64,000 nt of DNA. It comes from Aurifilum marmelostoma. Lineage: Eukaryota > Ascomycota > Sordariomycetes > Diaporthales > Cryphonectriaceae. Positions 24,261 to 34,011 of this stretch are shown here, one piece after another. Position numbers and translations under genes: made by a program. Position 1 is the stretch's first letter; every line of letters begins with the position of its first letter. The DNA lies in NCBI GenBank assembly GCA_027559495.1, contig JAMXSV010000004.1:2159001-2223000 (forward strand). The letters run 5' to 3'. The notes under the pieces are model-generated. The model had not been told where the DNA came from and made no database searches. It worked only from the letters and a program-made list of their open reading frames with translations.

Positions 24261-24829
24261 TCAGATGCGGACCTTCTTCATCTTGTTCACCATCCGCACT
24301 AGGCCCCGCTCGAACTGGTCCTGGCGCTCGCGGCCCTCCTTGACGCCGCAACAGTGGCTGCACAGGACCAGCTGGCAGGGCCGTAGGCGGTGGATCTCCG
24401 CCTGCTTGCGAGCCATCTTGATACGGAGCTCGCGCAAGGCGACCTCGATGGCGAATGCCTCTGTCTTGGAGGCGGCTATGCGCATCTTGTCATCGGTGTT
24501 CTCTAGAAGGGGGGTGGGGGAGGGTTAAGTCAGTCAATCGGTCTTTCAGATTCCGTATCCCAGACATAAGGCTGTCATGGTTGTAAAGGGATCAAAAGGG
24601 AAGCAAGTGGTAGGACCATCTCCTCTTTCCTCTTGTACCTGACAAGACGGGCGGTGCAAGCAAACTCACTGTGTCTGGTGACGAGGGTGGCGTAGTGTTT
24701 GCGCCGGGCCCTGCCCTGGCGCGAGGCCTTGGTGATGCCTCGGGATAGCTTGAGCATCTTGTTGCTCATGTCCTTGACCTCCTCCTCGAGCAGGTAGATG
24801 GCGTTGGTGCGAGATTGTGTGTACGGCAT
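24261..24829 (-). CDS. Small basic protein of unknown function
   Basis: Exon 1 is 24670-24829 and exon 2 is 24261-24502; the intron (167 nt) runs from GTGAGT to CTAG. The product is 133 aa. The N-terminal half contains an acidic helix (LLEEEVKDMSNKMLKL) followed by a basic stretch (ASRQGRARRKH). After the junction come more Lys/Arg-rich helices and a Cys cluster, CQLVLCSHCC, at about 97-106 that might bind metal. No signal peptide or membrane segment is seen. I do not recognise the family. Protein-like composition on both sides of a well-formed intron and a TATA-like element 115-120 bp upstream support a real gene. Confidence 0.6.
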
Positions 24830-25922
24830 CTTTGCTTTCCTCGTTGGATGTGTGTGGTATTTGTTGGGGGGTTGGCTGCTCGGTGAAGGCTGTTGTTTGG
24901 TACTGAGAAATATAGATGAACTGCTGCGGCTCGCACACTGGATTATATATTTGCAGCGAGAAATGTGGAGAGGCTAGAGCTTCAATTGAACAATAGGAAC
25001 AAAAGGAAGCAAAAAGAAGCGAAGTCTCTCGCAGAATCACCACAGATGGTTCTGAGGGATTCCATCCCAATCTTTGGTCGAGCTCCATTAGCCCCTCTGG
25101 TATTGACATTGAGAACCCTCATAGTGCCCAAAGGTAGGCCAGATTTTCATTACAATGTATCTTCCCTTTCCTTTATCGTACGTCATTATATTCTTCATGA
25201 GACAGCGCATCAGCGGCAATATCGATTCGAAGGTTGCGGAGCGGATTTCTGCATGTAAACAGTGTAATTATAGGCATGCGCCAGACTCATTCCCAACCCT
25301 CGTTCATCAAGTATCTATCCCATTCTCTCTAAACCTGGCACAGTGTGCTTGCTACCTACACCGGTCATCATGTCTCATTCAATTCGTGTTCGTAGGCTGC
25401 CCATTGATGAACATAAGTAAACAGGTGCCGTAACCGAGCCTTGAAATACAACATCTTGTCGGCTGGTTCTTTTGCGTTTTAGTGGCCTTCTTCATACGAG
25501 CACCTCGAGTGTCAACAGCTGATCTGACGTGACAATCGTCCTCACCCTTCGCCTTAGCAAAAGCTCCCACTTCACATCACCCACATCTTAGTAATTCAAG
25601 GATCTCTAGGGAAGTGTCTGTTTGAAGATGAAGACCCCTCTTTCTGTGGTCTATACCTTTTTATACATCACTCAAGATTACCATCACAAATTCATAAAGC
25701 AAGACACGACAGTGGTTACATGGTCGATCATACATTTCAATCATCCTCCGCTCACAGAACGCTAGACTATCCCATGCTCAAAACGTCCTTGCGTGCTGCG
25801 TCTGGTGCGTGCTCATTCCAAAGGAGTCCGTATGGAGAAGAGGCCTAGATGAGGACGAAGACTTGTCTCTCAGCGGACTAGGCGAAGATATACCCTGAGA
25901 AGAATGCATACTGTCTATCGAT
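24830..25922. other. Intergenic region with promoter of the small basic gene
   Basis: The first 130 bp presumably form the promoter and leader of the minus-strand gene at 24261-24829. The rest is moderately AT-rich with no coding frame and includes the 3' flank of the next minus-strand gene. Confidence 0.5.
24944..24950 (-). promoter_or_regulatory. TATA-like element
   Basis: ATATATA on the minus strand, about 115-120 bp upstream of the start codon at 24829. The distance suits a fungal core promoter with a short leader. Weak evidence by itself. Confidence 0.35.
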
Positions 25923-26450
25923 TTATGCGGCATGGGAGTCCAAAACACGCCGGCTGTCTGCCAAGGTCATCTCGACAACCTCGATCGCCTCCTTGATATT
26001 CCTCAGCAGCTCAGAGTCCCCTCCTGCCGGCTGATAAAAGTCACCAAGAGACTTGACCCTCGCTTCCAGAGCCGAAAGCGCCCGCTCGACTTGCTGGCAC
26101 GTCGACTGCACGAATAACTGGTAGGACCGCAGCATGGGAGAGAGCTTCGCGTGCTGGCCGGACGCAACGATGGCGGCCGACAGCCGCTCAGCAGCCTCGT
26201 CGTGCCGGCGCCGCCTCGTCACCATGGACCCTCGGAGCTCGTCAATCTCGTTCAGCATGCCGCCGGTGGCCTTGGCGCCGTTGTGGACAAAGACTTGTGC
26301 GGACCTATGGATGCTGGTCAGGTTTCTGAGGTGGCCGCTCGAGTCGGCACAGTTCTTCTCCAGGAGCCAGGGCGTGGAAACTGTTTTCTTGTCCTTGGTC
26401 CTGTGAGATGAAGAGTGTCCGGAGGGACGATGCGGTGATTTTGGCCCCAT
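25923..26450 (-). CDS. Hypothetical helical protein
   Basis: Single-exon, 175 aa, starting MGPKSPHRPSG. The first 25 residues are basic and His/Ser-rich. The remainder is helix-forming with regularly spaced hydrophobics and no Pro-rich breaks (for example NEIDELRGSMVTRRRRHDEAAERL and QQVERALSALEARV), suggesting a coiled coil or helical bundle. No signal peptide, membrane segment or catalytic motif is visible. It follows a TATAAA about 120 bp upstream and lies tail to head with the small basic gene on the same strand. I do not recognise the family. Confidence 0.6.
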   Translation of the reverse strand: MGPKSPHRPSGHSSSHRTKDKKTVSTPWLLEKNCADSSGHLRNLTSIHRSAQVFVHNGAKATGGMLNEIDELRGSMVTRRRRHDEAAERLSAAIVASGQHAKLSPMLRSYQLFVQSTCQQVERALSALEARVKSLGDFYQPAGGDSELLRNIKEAIEVVEMTLADSRRVLDSHAA

Positions 26451-26839
26451 ATTGACTGATAAGAAGGCAGGACTTGGTTTTATTGGCAGTGTATTTGGTT
26501 GACGTGATGTAGTTTCTATTTGGAGTCTTGCGGAATGGTAGGAGACTCAAAAATCACGATGTCTGCCGATTTATACATGCGTTGGTGTGTCCGTGGAAGC
26601 TGACCAGAGGCATGGGAATGATTCGAATTTGTCACTGCGAGACACATCTACAATCAGGAGTCATGCTGGTTAATGATATACTCGAGCAAACTCATCAGTG
26701 CTAGGCAGTATCACCGGCCATCAGAGTAATAACATACTACTGAGACACACTACAGAGACCACCTTGGGGGGGGGGGGGGCATCCACACCCTCTCGATCGC
26801 TATTCATGTTGCGGCTAGACTCAGTGCTATTTTGGTAGC
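26451..26839. other. Spacer between two minus-strand genes
   Basis: Holds the TATAAA-type promoter of the helical protein and a 14-base G run (26766-26779) just downstream of the WD40 gene's stop codon. No gene. Confidence 0.6.
26570..26575 (-). promoter_or_regulatory. TATA box
   Basis: TATAAA on the minus strand, about 120 bp upstream of the ATG at 26450. Matches the canonical sequence at a reasonable distance. Confidence 0.4.
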
Positions 26840-28432
26840 CTACACCTGAAACACCAAAGCCAGTCCATCATCGCCGGCTGTCACAATCGTCTTCCCATCA
26901 TTGCCCTGCACGAATCCCAGGACACCACCTCCTTCACCATCTCCCCTGTGACCTCTCCACTCCTTCTCCAGCCCCGCCACAGTGGCATTCGGCGCATGCT
27001 GGGAAGGGGTGGCGCCCTGCAGGTTCCATCTCCTCACCACGCCGTCCATACCACAGCTCGTGAGCAGCCACTGTTGCTGTGCTGCCACTGGACCGGTTCC
27101 CTGCGGCTGCTTCACCCACTCCAGCTTGACGACACTAAACTCCTCGTGAGCGCCTTGAATGTTCCGCCTCAGATTGAATTGCCGGCTAGGGTCGAAGACG
27201 GATATGCTACCGTCGACGGAACCAGCAGCAAGCAGAGGTATCGATGCCGATGCTGGAGCGAAGGCAAGCGTCTCAATGCTGTCCGACTGCACCTGCAATG
27301 ATGCCAGGATCTGGCCGGCCTGCGCCTCCCCACTGGCGGACTTGCCTCCAGCCGCCTTGCCCTTGGCCTTTCCCGCTTTCGACCCTGCCTGCGGGGTAGC
27401 ACCCGCCGTTTGTTCTGTGATCCTGGGCAGACCAACTATCCTGATGGCACCACCCGCACCGCCGACAGCAAGGTAGCCGCCCCTTGGCTCGACTGCGACA
27501 GAGTACAGACCTCCCTCCACCTCGAACCGCTGGTCCTGTCCCGTGAGGGACACCACAGTCTGGCCGTTGTCGCCCACGACGCCCTTGGCAGCGGCCAAAC
27601 CCCACACATCCCACACGTATAGACTGCTGTCCTCATCGACTGTTGCCAGCAGAGTTCCGTCAGAGGTCCACGTGCCGGCTGTGCAGGATGTGGTGTGGAG
27701 AAAATAGGTCTGGACGATCTGTAGAGGCGTAGCGGCGTCTGAAGGGTCGATCGTGTAGACCCACACCGAACCATCCGAGGCGCCGAGTGCGATGGTGTTC
27801 GGATAGTCTGTATTTGGGCAGGGCGCCAGCCAGTTGATCTCGGGCACCTCCTGGCTCTCGCCCAGGAAAGAGAAGCTCGGCTTCGACGCGTCGACCTTGT
27901 ACGCCCGCAGCCGGCCGTCCAGACCACCCGACACGAGGAAGTCACCACTGGGCAGGGTGAACGCCAGCGCATTGATCGAGTCCGTGTGTCCATCGATGGA
28001 GAACGCTGGCTGTATCTGGACGTTCTCTTTCTGGCTGGCCAGGGCCCTCGCGGCGGCGCTGGGGTCCGCCGCGTAGCTGGGGGGCAGCACCGGACGGTCG
28101 TCCTCCCTCTGGCCCAGCTCTTGTGGTATCACGAGCACGTAGCCCTTGCCCGGGGCATCGTCTGCGTCTCCCTCGCTGCCGCCGGTGGCTATGATGTTGG
28201 GGTTCGTGGGGTGTTGTGCTATGGCGAAGATGGAGTCCTTGTGGGTGTCGAAGTAAGCGACGGAATCGTTGACGAGCTGGACTTCTTCGTGCTCGTCTTC
28301 TTCAGGGTCGGACATGTCGATGTCACCATCTTCGTTCTCGGCTGCGATCTCCTCGGCCACCTCGTCCATATCGACCATGTCCTGCTCTTCCTCGCTCATG
28401 GCGGGGTCATGGTGGGGGTTGTTCGAAGACAT
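26840..28432 (-). CDS. SQT1: WD40-repeat ribosome assembly chaperone, Sqt1 family
   Basis: In yeast, Sqt1 is the dedicated chaperone of ribosomal protein uL16 (Rpl10) in late 60S assembly. The gene has no intron. I chose the ATG at 28432 (530 aa), followed by the acidic Asp/Glu-rich N-terminus typical of the family. The upstream in-frame extension to 28543 is hydrophobic and poorly protein-like, so it is probably leader. Seven or eight WD-type blades are visible, starting at DTHKDSIFAIAQHP. They include INALAFTLPSGDFLVSGGLDGRLRAYKV, TLLATVDEDSSLYVWDVW, LAAGSVDGSISVFD and a final IVTAGDDGLALVF blade. A Lys/Gly/Ala-rich loop interrupts the fifth to sixth blade. AAMP is the animal counterpart. 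Confidence 0.85.
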   Translation of the reverse strand: MSSNNPHHDPAMSEEEQDMVDMDEVAEEIAAENEDGDIDMSDPEEDEHEEVQLVNDSVAYFDTHKDSIFAIAQHPTNPNIIATGGSEGDADDAPGKGYVLVIPQELGQREDDRPVLPPSYAADPSAAARALASQKENVQIQPAFSIDGHTDSINALAFTLPSGDFLVSGGLDGRLRAYKVDASKPSFSFLGESQEVPEINWLAPCPNTDYPNTIALGASDGSVWVYTIDPSDAATPLQIVQTYFLHTTSCTAGTWTSDGTLLATVDEDSSLYVWDVWGLAAAKGVVGDNGQTVVSLTGQDQRFEVEGGLYSVAVEPRGGYLAVGGAGGAIRIVGLPRITEQTAGATPQAGSKAGKAKGKAAGGKSASGEAQAGQILASLQVQSDSIETLAFAPASASIPLLAAGSVDGSISVFDPSRQFNLRRNIQGAHEEFSVVKLEWVKQPQGTGPVAAQQQWLLTSCGMDGVVRRWNLQGATPSQHAPNATVAGLEKEWRGHRGDGEGGGVLGFVQGNDGKTIVTAGDDGLALVFQV

Positions 28433-29154
28433 TATGTCGGGATTCGCGAGAAGTCGGGTGTATGAGGTATCTTGGGAGCTGATTATGAAGAAAAGCAAAA
28501 GAAAGTAAACAAGATTCCCTACAGACACTTGGCTGGATGGCAATGGGCCTCAAGTTATGTGGCAGGATTCGAAAGACGACTAAATGCGCCTGTCGAGGAA
28601 CGTTGAATTATTAAAACTTTTGCTTGATAAGCAGGGGAAGATGGCGGGGCGATAATGCTATGAGCTATGAACGAATACTTTTTAGCGGGTGCTGCAGGGG
28701 GTTACTCCCCTCAGCTTCTCCCGCCTACAGCAATTACTACAGTAGGTAAGGCTGTGTAAGTACGCTGTGATCACTGCTGATTCATCTAGCATCAGAATGA
28801 GCCATCTCGATCCTGCCCAGCCCCAAACTCACTGTTCCAATAATCCGATTCCTTATTTTATTATCAGGAAGAAACAAGACTTGGCACAGTACACATTTTA
28901 GAAAGCCGGAACACGAGGTCACCATGAATTAGAAATTAATTGAGAGCAAATCTGTGCAATTGTTGAACACGATAACAACATTTTTTGAAGCATGCTAGGG
29001 TATCCCAAATATCAAGAACGCTGCCGCTTGTCCTTCCAACACCATCAAAGCCACCTGACAAACCCTCGGAATCAGAACAGATGGAGGTCACCATAGGAAT
29101 ACCTCCACCAAAACCCAGATCCTTCTACCTCCGCCGGCCAGTCATCTGGTCGAT
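28433..29154. other. Intergenic region
   Basis: Contains the SQT1 leader and promoter and the 3' flank of the HsbA-like gene. The part from 28840 to 28990 is AT-rich. No gene is supported. Confidence 0.5.
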
Positions 29155-29712
29155 TTACCCTGGATTTCCGACCTTGCCCCCATGCCTCACGTCGTACACC
29201 TCGATGGCATGGACGAAAAGCTGGTCCAGGTTCCAGATGACATTTCGGGCGATGGGCCTCGCGATCGACGGGAGCTTCGGCAGGATGGCTTTGTTCAGCT
29301 CTTTCGAGACCCCCTGAATCTCCTCCAGGTTGCTGCGGACCTTCTTCAACATCAAGATGTCCTTGAACCTGTAGTCCATGTCGATCAGGGTGTTGAGGGT
29401 GTCGGCTGTGGTCCTGATCAGGGCCTTGGTCGCGCGCTTGACCCTGATAGCTCCCGAGATGTAAATCAGAGGCGAGTCCTTGCTGAAGGCGATGTCGGCG
29501 GTGGAGACCTTGACCCTCTCCACCAGCCGGTTGTGCGCTTTCTGCACCTCCAGCGCGCCGAAAGGAGACCCGTCCCATGCGAACAGCGTCTTGTTCAGGT
29601 TCAGGGTGTCTTCGCCGATCAGGTTGAGCCGCTCGACGATGAAATCGCTCTTGTGGCGTGCCATGACGCCGAGCAGAAGGAAGAGGAGGGCGAGGATCCG
29701 GAAGACGAACAT
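29155..29712 (-). CDS. Secreted HsbA-like (hydrophobic surface binding) protein
   Basis: Starting at the ATG at 29712 gives 185 aa with a strong signal peptide (MFVFRILALLFLLLGVMA). An upstream in-frame start at 29763 would add a less plausible N-terminus. The mature protein is almost entirely helical with the spaced pattern of the HsbA family: L-x2-I-x2-DT-x2-LN near the N-terminus, WDGSPFGALE, then paired amphipathic helices with Thr/Leu heptads. HsbA-type proteins adhere to hydrophobic surfaces and help recruit esterases; that function is carried over from the family only. Cysteines are absent. A TATATATA element lies about 245 bp upstream. Confidence 0.65.
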   Translation of the reverse strand: MFVFRILALLFLLLGVMARHKSDFIVERLNLIGEDTLNLNKTLFAWDGSPFGALEVQKAHNRLVERVKVSTADIAFSKDSPLIYISGAIRVKRATKALIRTTADTLNTLIDMDYRFKDILMLKKVRSNLEEIQGVSKELNKAILPKLPSIARPIARNVIWNLDQLFVHAIEVYDVRHGGKVGNPG

Positions 29713-31439
29713 GTTGGTCGTTTCGAGAAAAGAAAAAAAGAGACAGAGAGAGTGTGTGTTCAAAAAGAAAATAGAAACAGTGAAGATGTTTGGGTTTCCG
29801 CAAAGCGAGGTTCTTTTAGGTGATGTTGGGTGAGAGACTTTGCGTTGATCTTATAGATGTCTAAAATGTGTAAGGTACACAGAAGAATAAGGAGACACAA
29901 CTTCACGGGAGGAAAAGAAAGAACGATGGCTGAGGAAGGGCGGTCTTGCCTGACTATATATACTTTTGGACCTGTCTGGCACCTCGAGACTCTTGAGGGC
30001 CAGGCGCGTAAAGTGCCCAGCTAGAGTGTCTAGCGCTGGCATAGCACATCGATTTTCGCCTTGTTTAATGCTATCTCGTCACTAATTCATACATCTATTA
30101 TTCATCAGCTGGCAGATGCTCAGTGCGGCTTCTTTTGGCGCTCACCGATTGAGATCTAAGGCTGGATTAAGGCGAGATGATGACATGTGACGAGTTTCTC
30201 GCCTTTCGAAGACCTATCTAGTGCTTCATACTAGCTTGATATCATAAGTAAGTACGCGACCGGACTTACAAGCTACGGTGGATAGTCGCGATAGAGTCGA
30301 TCTTTCGACTGCTTAGCGACATAGGCAGTGTCGTGTTCGAGGCTCATGGATCTGTCATAACATCATGGATCACGCAGCAGGTCGGTCTTGGGTACTGAAG
30401 CTGTTCCAAGTATGACCTAGATGGATCCATCCTCAGACCTCTGTTCCGATTGCCTAACTATATCATCCTCTAATTACTCAGTCAAACTCCACATTTGTTG
30501 GCAAGAATCCAAAAGTGACAGTTTTAGCTATATTACCTTTACGAGAATGTGCTCCCCTCACTGACTGTCACAGGTCAATACTCGCGGGTGCGGAGACTAC
30601 AGTCTTGCATAATAGTGTCCATATAGCCCGACGATCCATCTGACCTTTAGTTCAGCATTTACAGATCAATTACCGTGTAGCAGGTCGCAAGGACGCATAA
30701 GCGGAAGTGGGACGCAAGACTTGTCCATAGACTCACGCTAACTACTCATCCAGCATGGCTGGTGCAGGCCGACGCACATTCACAAAGAGCATCTCACTTG
30801 CTGCGGTGCGAGGTTGTTCGGCTGTTTGAGTCCCCATCGACGATCGCAGTATCGAGGTCTGGAATCTCGTGACAGGTGTGGGACGGTGAGAAGTTATCAC
30901 AAGCAGTGGTGGTTTGTACAAGAAGGCTCAGGGTGGTGCCGATCGAAGTGGCTGTGACGTCTAGATGAAAGAGCTTGGGCAGATGCCCGTAAGTGCCCCC
31001 GATCAATCATGAGAACCTCATATTCAGGCCTAGAACTGCGAGACATGTGATGATGTCGACCCCGTGTTGTTACGGTCCGAGTCCTAAGAAAGTTCTCAAA
31101 TCATAACACCGTTCTCGTAGGAGAGAAAGTCCGCGCACAATGAGTAATAAGCCGTCCCCGGCACATGCCAGGCCATCCGAAGAGAAAAGAAGAGGGAAAC
31201 GCCCCCACTTCTGATTTTACCCAGCTCAGCTAACATCAACGCCGTTCCTAAGCTCTCCACGGAGCTAAAATTTTATCTGTCACGATGGTAAAGGACAAGC
31301 GATACTTGAGAAGGAAAAAGGAAAAAAAAAAATAAAACACACCACGGCAAAGAGTCCCCGGCCCCCTCGGTTCCGGCCCTAAACGCCCAGATGATGCATT
31401 CAGTACCCCTAGTTGAGGGCGGAGACGAGTGTTGAGAGA
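29713..31439. other. Intergenic region, 1.7 kb
   Basis: The HsbA-like promoter occupies the first 300 bp. From 30050 to 31400 no frame has coding character. A short A-rich run lies at 31310-31340. Confidence 0.5.
29955..29962 (-). promoter_or_regulatory. TATA box of HsbA-like gene
   Basis: TATATATA, about 245 bp upstream of the chosen ATG, flanked by GC-richer sequence. It implies a leader of roughly 200 nt. Confidence 0.4.
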
Positions 31440-34011
31440 TTAATCCTCCTTGAAAGGCTGGTACTCGCCGTCAAACACATACGTCCCTTCATCGAGGCTA
31501 GCAACCTTGGGTTTGCGTGCCCACCCAGACCAGTCTTGCCCCTGTGAGAAGACAAGACTCCTCAGGCCGGCCCGCGGCAGCTCATAGAACTTCCGCTTGA
31601 GGTTTTCCTCGTCCTTGTCAGACTTTGTGACCCACACAATGCCCCCAAGCCGGGCTGTAACTACGCCCCCAAGCAAGCCGATAAACAGCCAGGGGTACTG
31701 CAGTGCTTCGACCTCGAAGGCGTTGATGGTCTCACGGGCAAACTTGGTGTAGTGCGTATCGCCGAGCATGACGCCTAATCGGAAAAGATTCGATGCAGAC
31801 ACGGCATTTGTGGACGGCTGCGCGGTGTCCATGCCATCTTTGAGACGCAAGATAACGTGCGATGCGTCGTCCGTAGTCGAATAGAAGCCACCACATGCCG
31901 AGTGGTGTGCCATTGGCGTGACCGGGCGGGACGTGCTGGGGACTGTGGAGTCGTAAAAGAGGTCGATTTGGACCTCTGTATAGCCGCTTAGTAAGTGACA
32001 TCGCGAGGGTGGGGGGGGGAGGAAGATGGTCCAACGAGGACAACTTACTCTGAAGATCATCAGCCCACTTTAACCAGCCGTCATTGCCCGTCGTCTCGTA
32101 CAAGTCCAGCATAGCTTCGATCAGAAAGGCATAATCTTCAGCAAACGCTCGAGTCTGGCTTTGCTGAGTAGAATAGGACCTGTACAGAAGATTGGTCGAA
32201 GAGTCCCACAGCTTCGCCATAATGAACTCTGCCGCATCAGTCGCCGCCTTCAGGTACTTCTCCGCGCTGGCGGGGCTGATACTCTTGACCGCCGAGCTTG
32301 TTCTGGCCAAAGCTGAGATGACCATTGCGTTTGTGCTAGTGACGACTTTGTCGTCGGTCTCCGGCCGGACACGGTCTCTTTCCCGATGAGCCTTCAGTTT
32401 CTGCCTCGCCTCTTCGATCAACTTTTGAGCTTCTTGAGGAGATATGCCAAATTGCTGCCCGAGTTCCTTCGCATCCTTGACCGTGTACAGCACATTTTGG
32501 TTGATGAACTCGTCGATGGGATCTTGTTCCCGATCCACATTCCCGTGCTCCAGCACCTTCCAGTGTGCCGCCGCAACGGCACTGACTTGCGGATCCAGGC
32601 CTGTGAGCGCCTGATCAAATTCTCTCCTCGTCCACATATAGTATGCACCCTCGCGCATGTGCGGATCGCCCTTCCTGTGGTATGAATCGGCGGCTTCACC
32701 GCAGATAAAGCCGCCGTCGGGTCGCTGGATAGGGGCAGAGGTCAAGTAATCAGCCAATTCGAAGACCACATTGGCAAACTCGTCATCCTTGTCAAGTCTG
32801 CCCTTCTTGGCCGCGGTGGACAGCCAGGCATCGAGATAGACACCCAGAAGCAGGCCGTTATCTGAGACCATCTTCTCAAAATGCGGCATTGACCAGTTAG
32901 CCGTCACAGAGTATCGATGGAAACCCCCTCCGACATGATCACGCAATCCTCCATCGCGCAGCTTCCGCAGTGTCAGGAGCGCCATGTGCGTGGCGTGTGC
33001 GACTTCCTTTTCGCCCACCACATCCGCTACCGATGACGGAAAATGAGTCAGTTTCAACAAGAACGATAGCTTCGCCGGTGTGGGAAATTTGGGTGCAACG
33101 CCAAATCCACCGTTGACCGGGTCAAAGGTTCCGGCAATATGAGTGTAAGCTTCCTCAAGCTGGTCCAGATCCAGGTCCGAGTCCGCCGGCATTGGGGTCC
33201 CAGACATATCGGGCGCCACGGCAGCGCTCGACGTTCCGGCATTGGTTGCTGTCCCCCCTACTCCTCTTGTCCCGAGTGTTCCTTCGGCAGCGAATTCGCG
33301 CAGCTTCGAGACGATCTCCTTGGCCTCCTGGCGACAGCGAGCCTCGTGCTCGGGCCATACATCTCTCATCTTCTGGAGTATAACCAAGAAATCTAGCCTC
33401 TCATCCTCGGACACCTCTTCGCCGTCGATGCCGATCAGCTCCGTCCCAGGCGAGGGCCAGTATGTTCCACCAAATACCGGCTCGAGGTCCGGTGTCAAGA
33501 AGACATTGAGGGGCCAGCCGCCGGAGCCGTTGACAGCCTGTATATAGTTCATGTAAATATTATCGATATCTGGTCGCTCGTCACGGTCGACAATAACGGG
33601 AACGAAGCATTTGTTCAGCAGCCTAGCGACTTCTGGGTGCGTGAAGGACTCCGAACTGGTGAGATGGCAGTCTGAGGAGAGGAAAGAAAGCTATGTTAGC
33701 AAGGCTCCGGTGCACGGGCAGGACATAGCCGCCAGGATAGGGCGGTGTAGGTCAGACGAACAGTGGCAGGACTTGAAGCCGATGTTCATGAAGATCAGCT
33801 TGTTCTCCTTCTTGGCTCTCTGTGTAGCCTCGTCGTCCAGCAGCTGCCATGCTACGGGCGAGGAGGCATGTGCAAGGACATAAGGGCTGGAGCTCTGGCC
33901 GGAGCGGTTTCGGAGAGGCGGAAGGCCGGATAAGGAGGCTTGAGAGAACTGAGCCGACAGCTCAGCATCTCTGCTTGATGCGGACGAGGGCTTCTTGAGC
34001 TGCGACCTCAT
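31440..34011 (-). CDS. DUF255 / SPATA20-like thioredoxin-fold protein
   Basis: Exons 33762-34011, 32049-33671 and 31440-31975 (introns 90 and 73 nt) give 802 aa. The family (bacterial YyaL, animal SPATA20) joins an N-terminal thioredoxin-like domain to a six-hairpin (AGE-like) alpha/alpha barrel; its biochemical role is not settled. Visible: RNRSGQSSSPYVLAHASSPVAWQ, LIFMNIGFKSCHYCH with a CxxC pair at Cys82 and Cys85, RDERPDIDNIYMNYIQAVNGSGGWPLNVFLTPDLEPVFGGTYWP split over the second exon, then GGFHRYSVTANWSMPHFEKM and the barrel. The first intron falls inside the CHYC motif. The C-terminal exon ends in a variable region. The ATG at 34011 is used; upstream in-frame sequence lacks another ATG. 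The N-terminus is only weakly mitochondrial in character. Confidence 0.88.
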
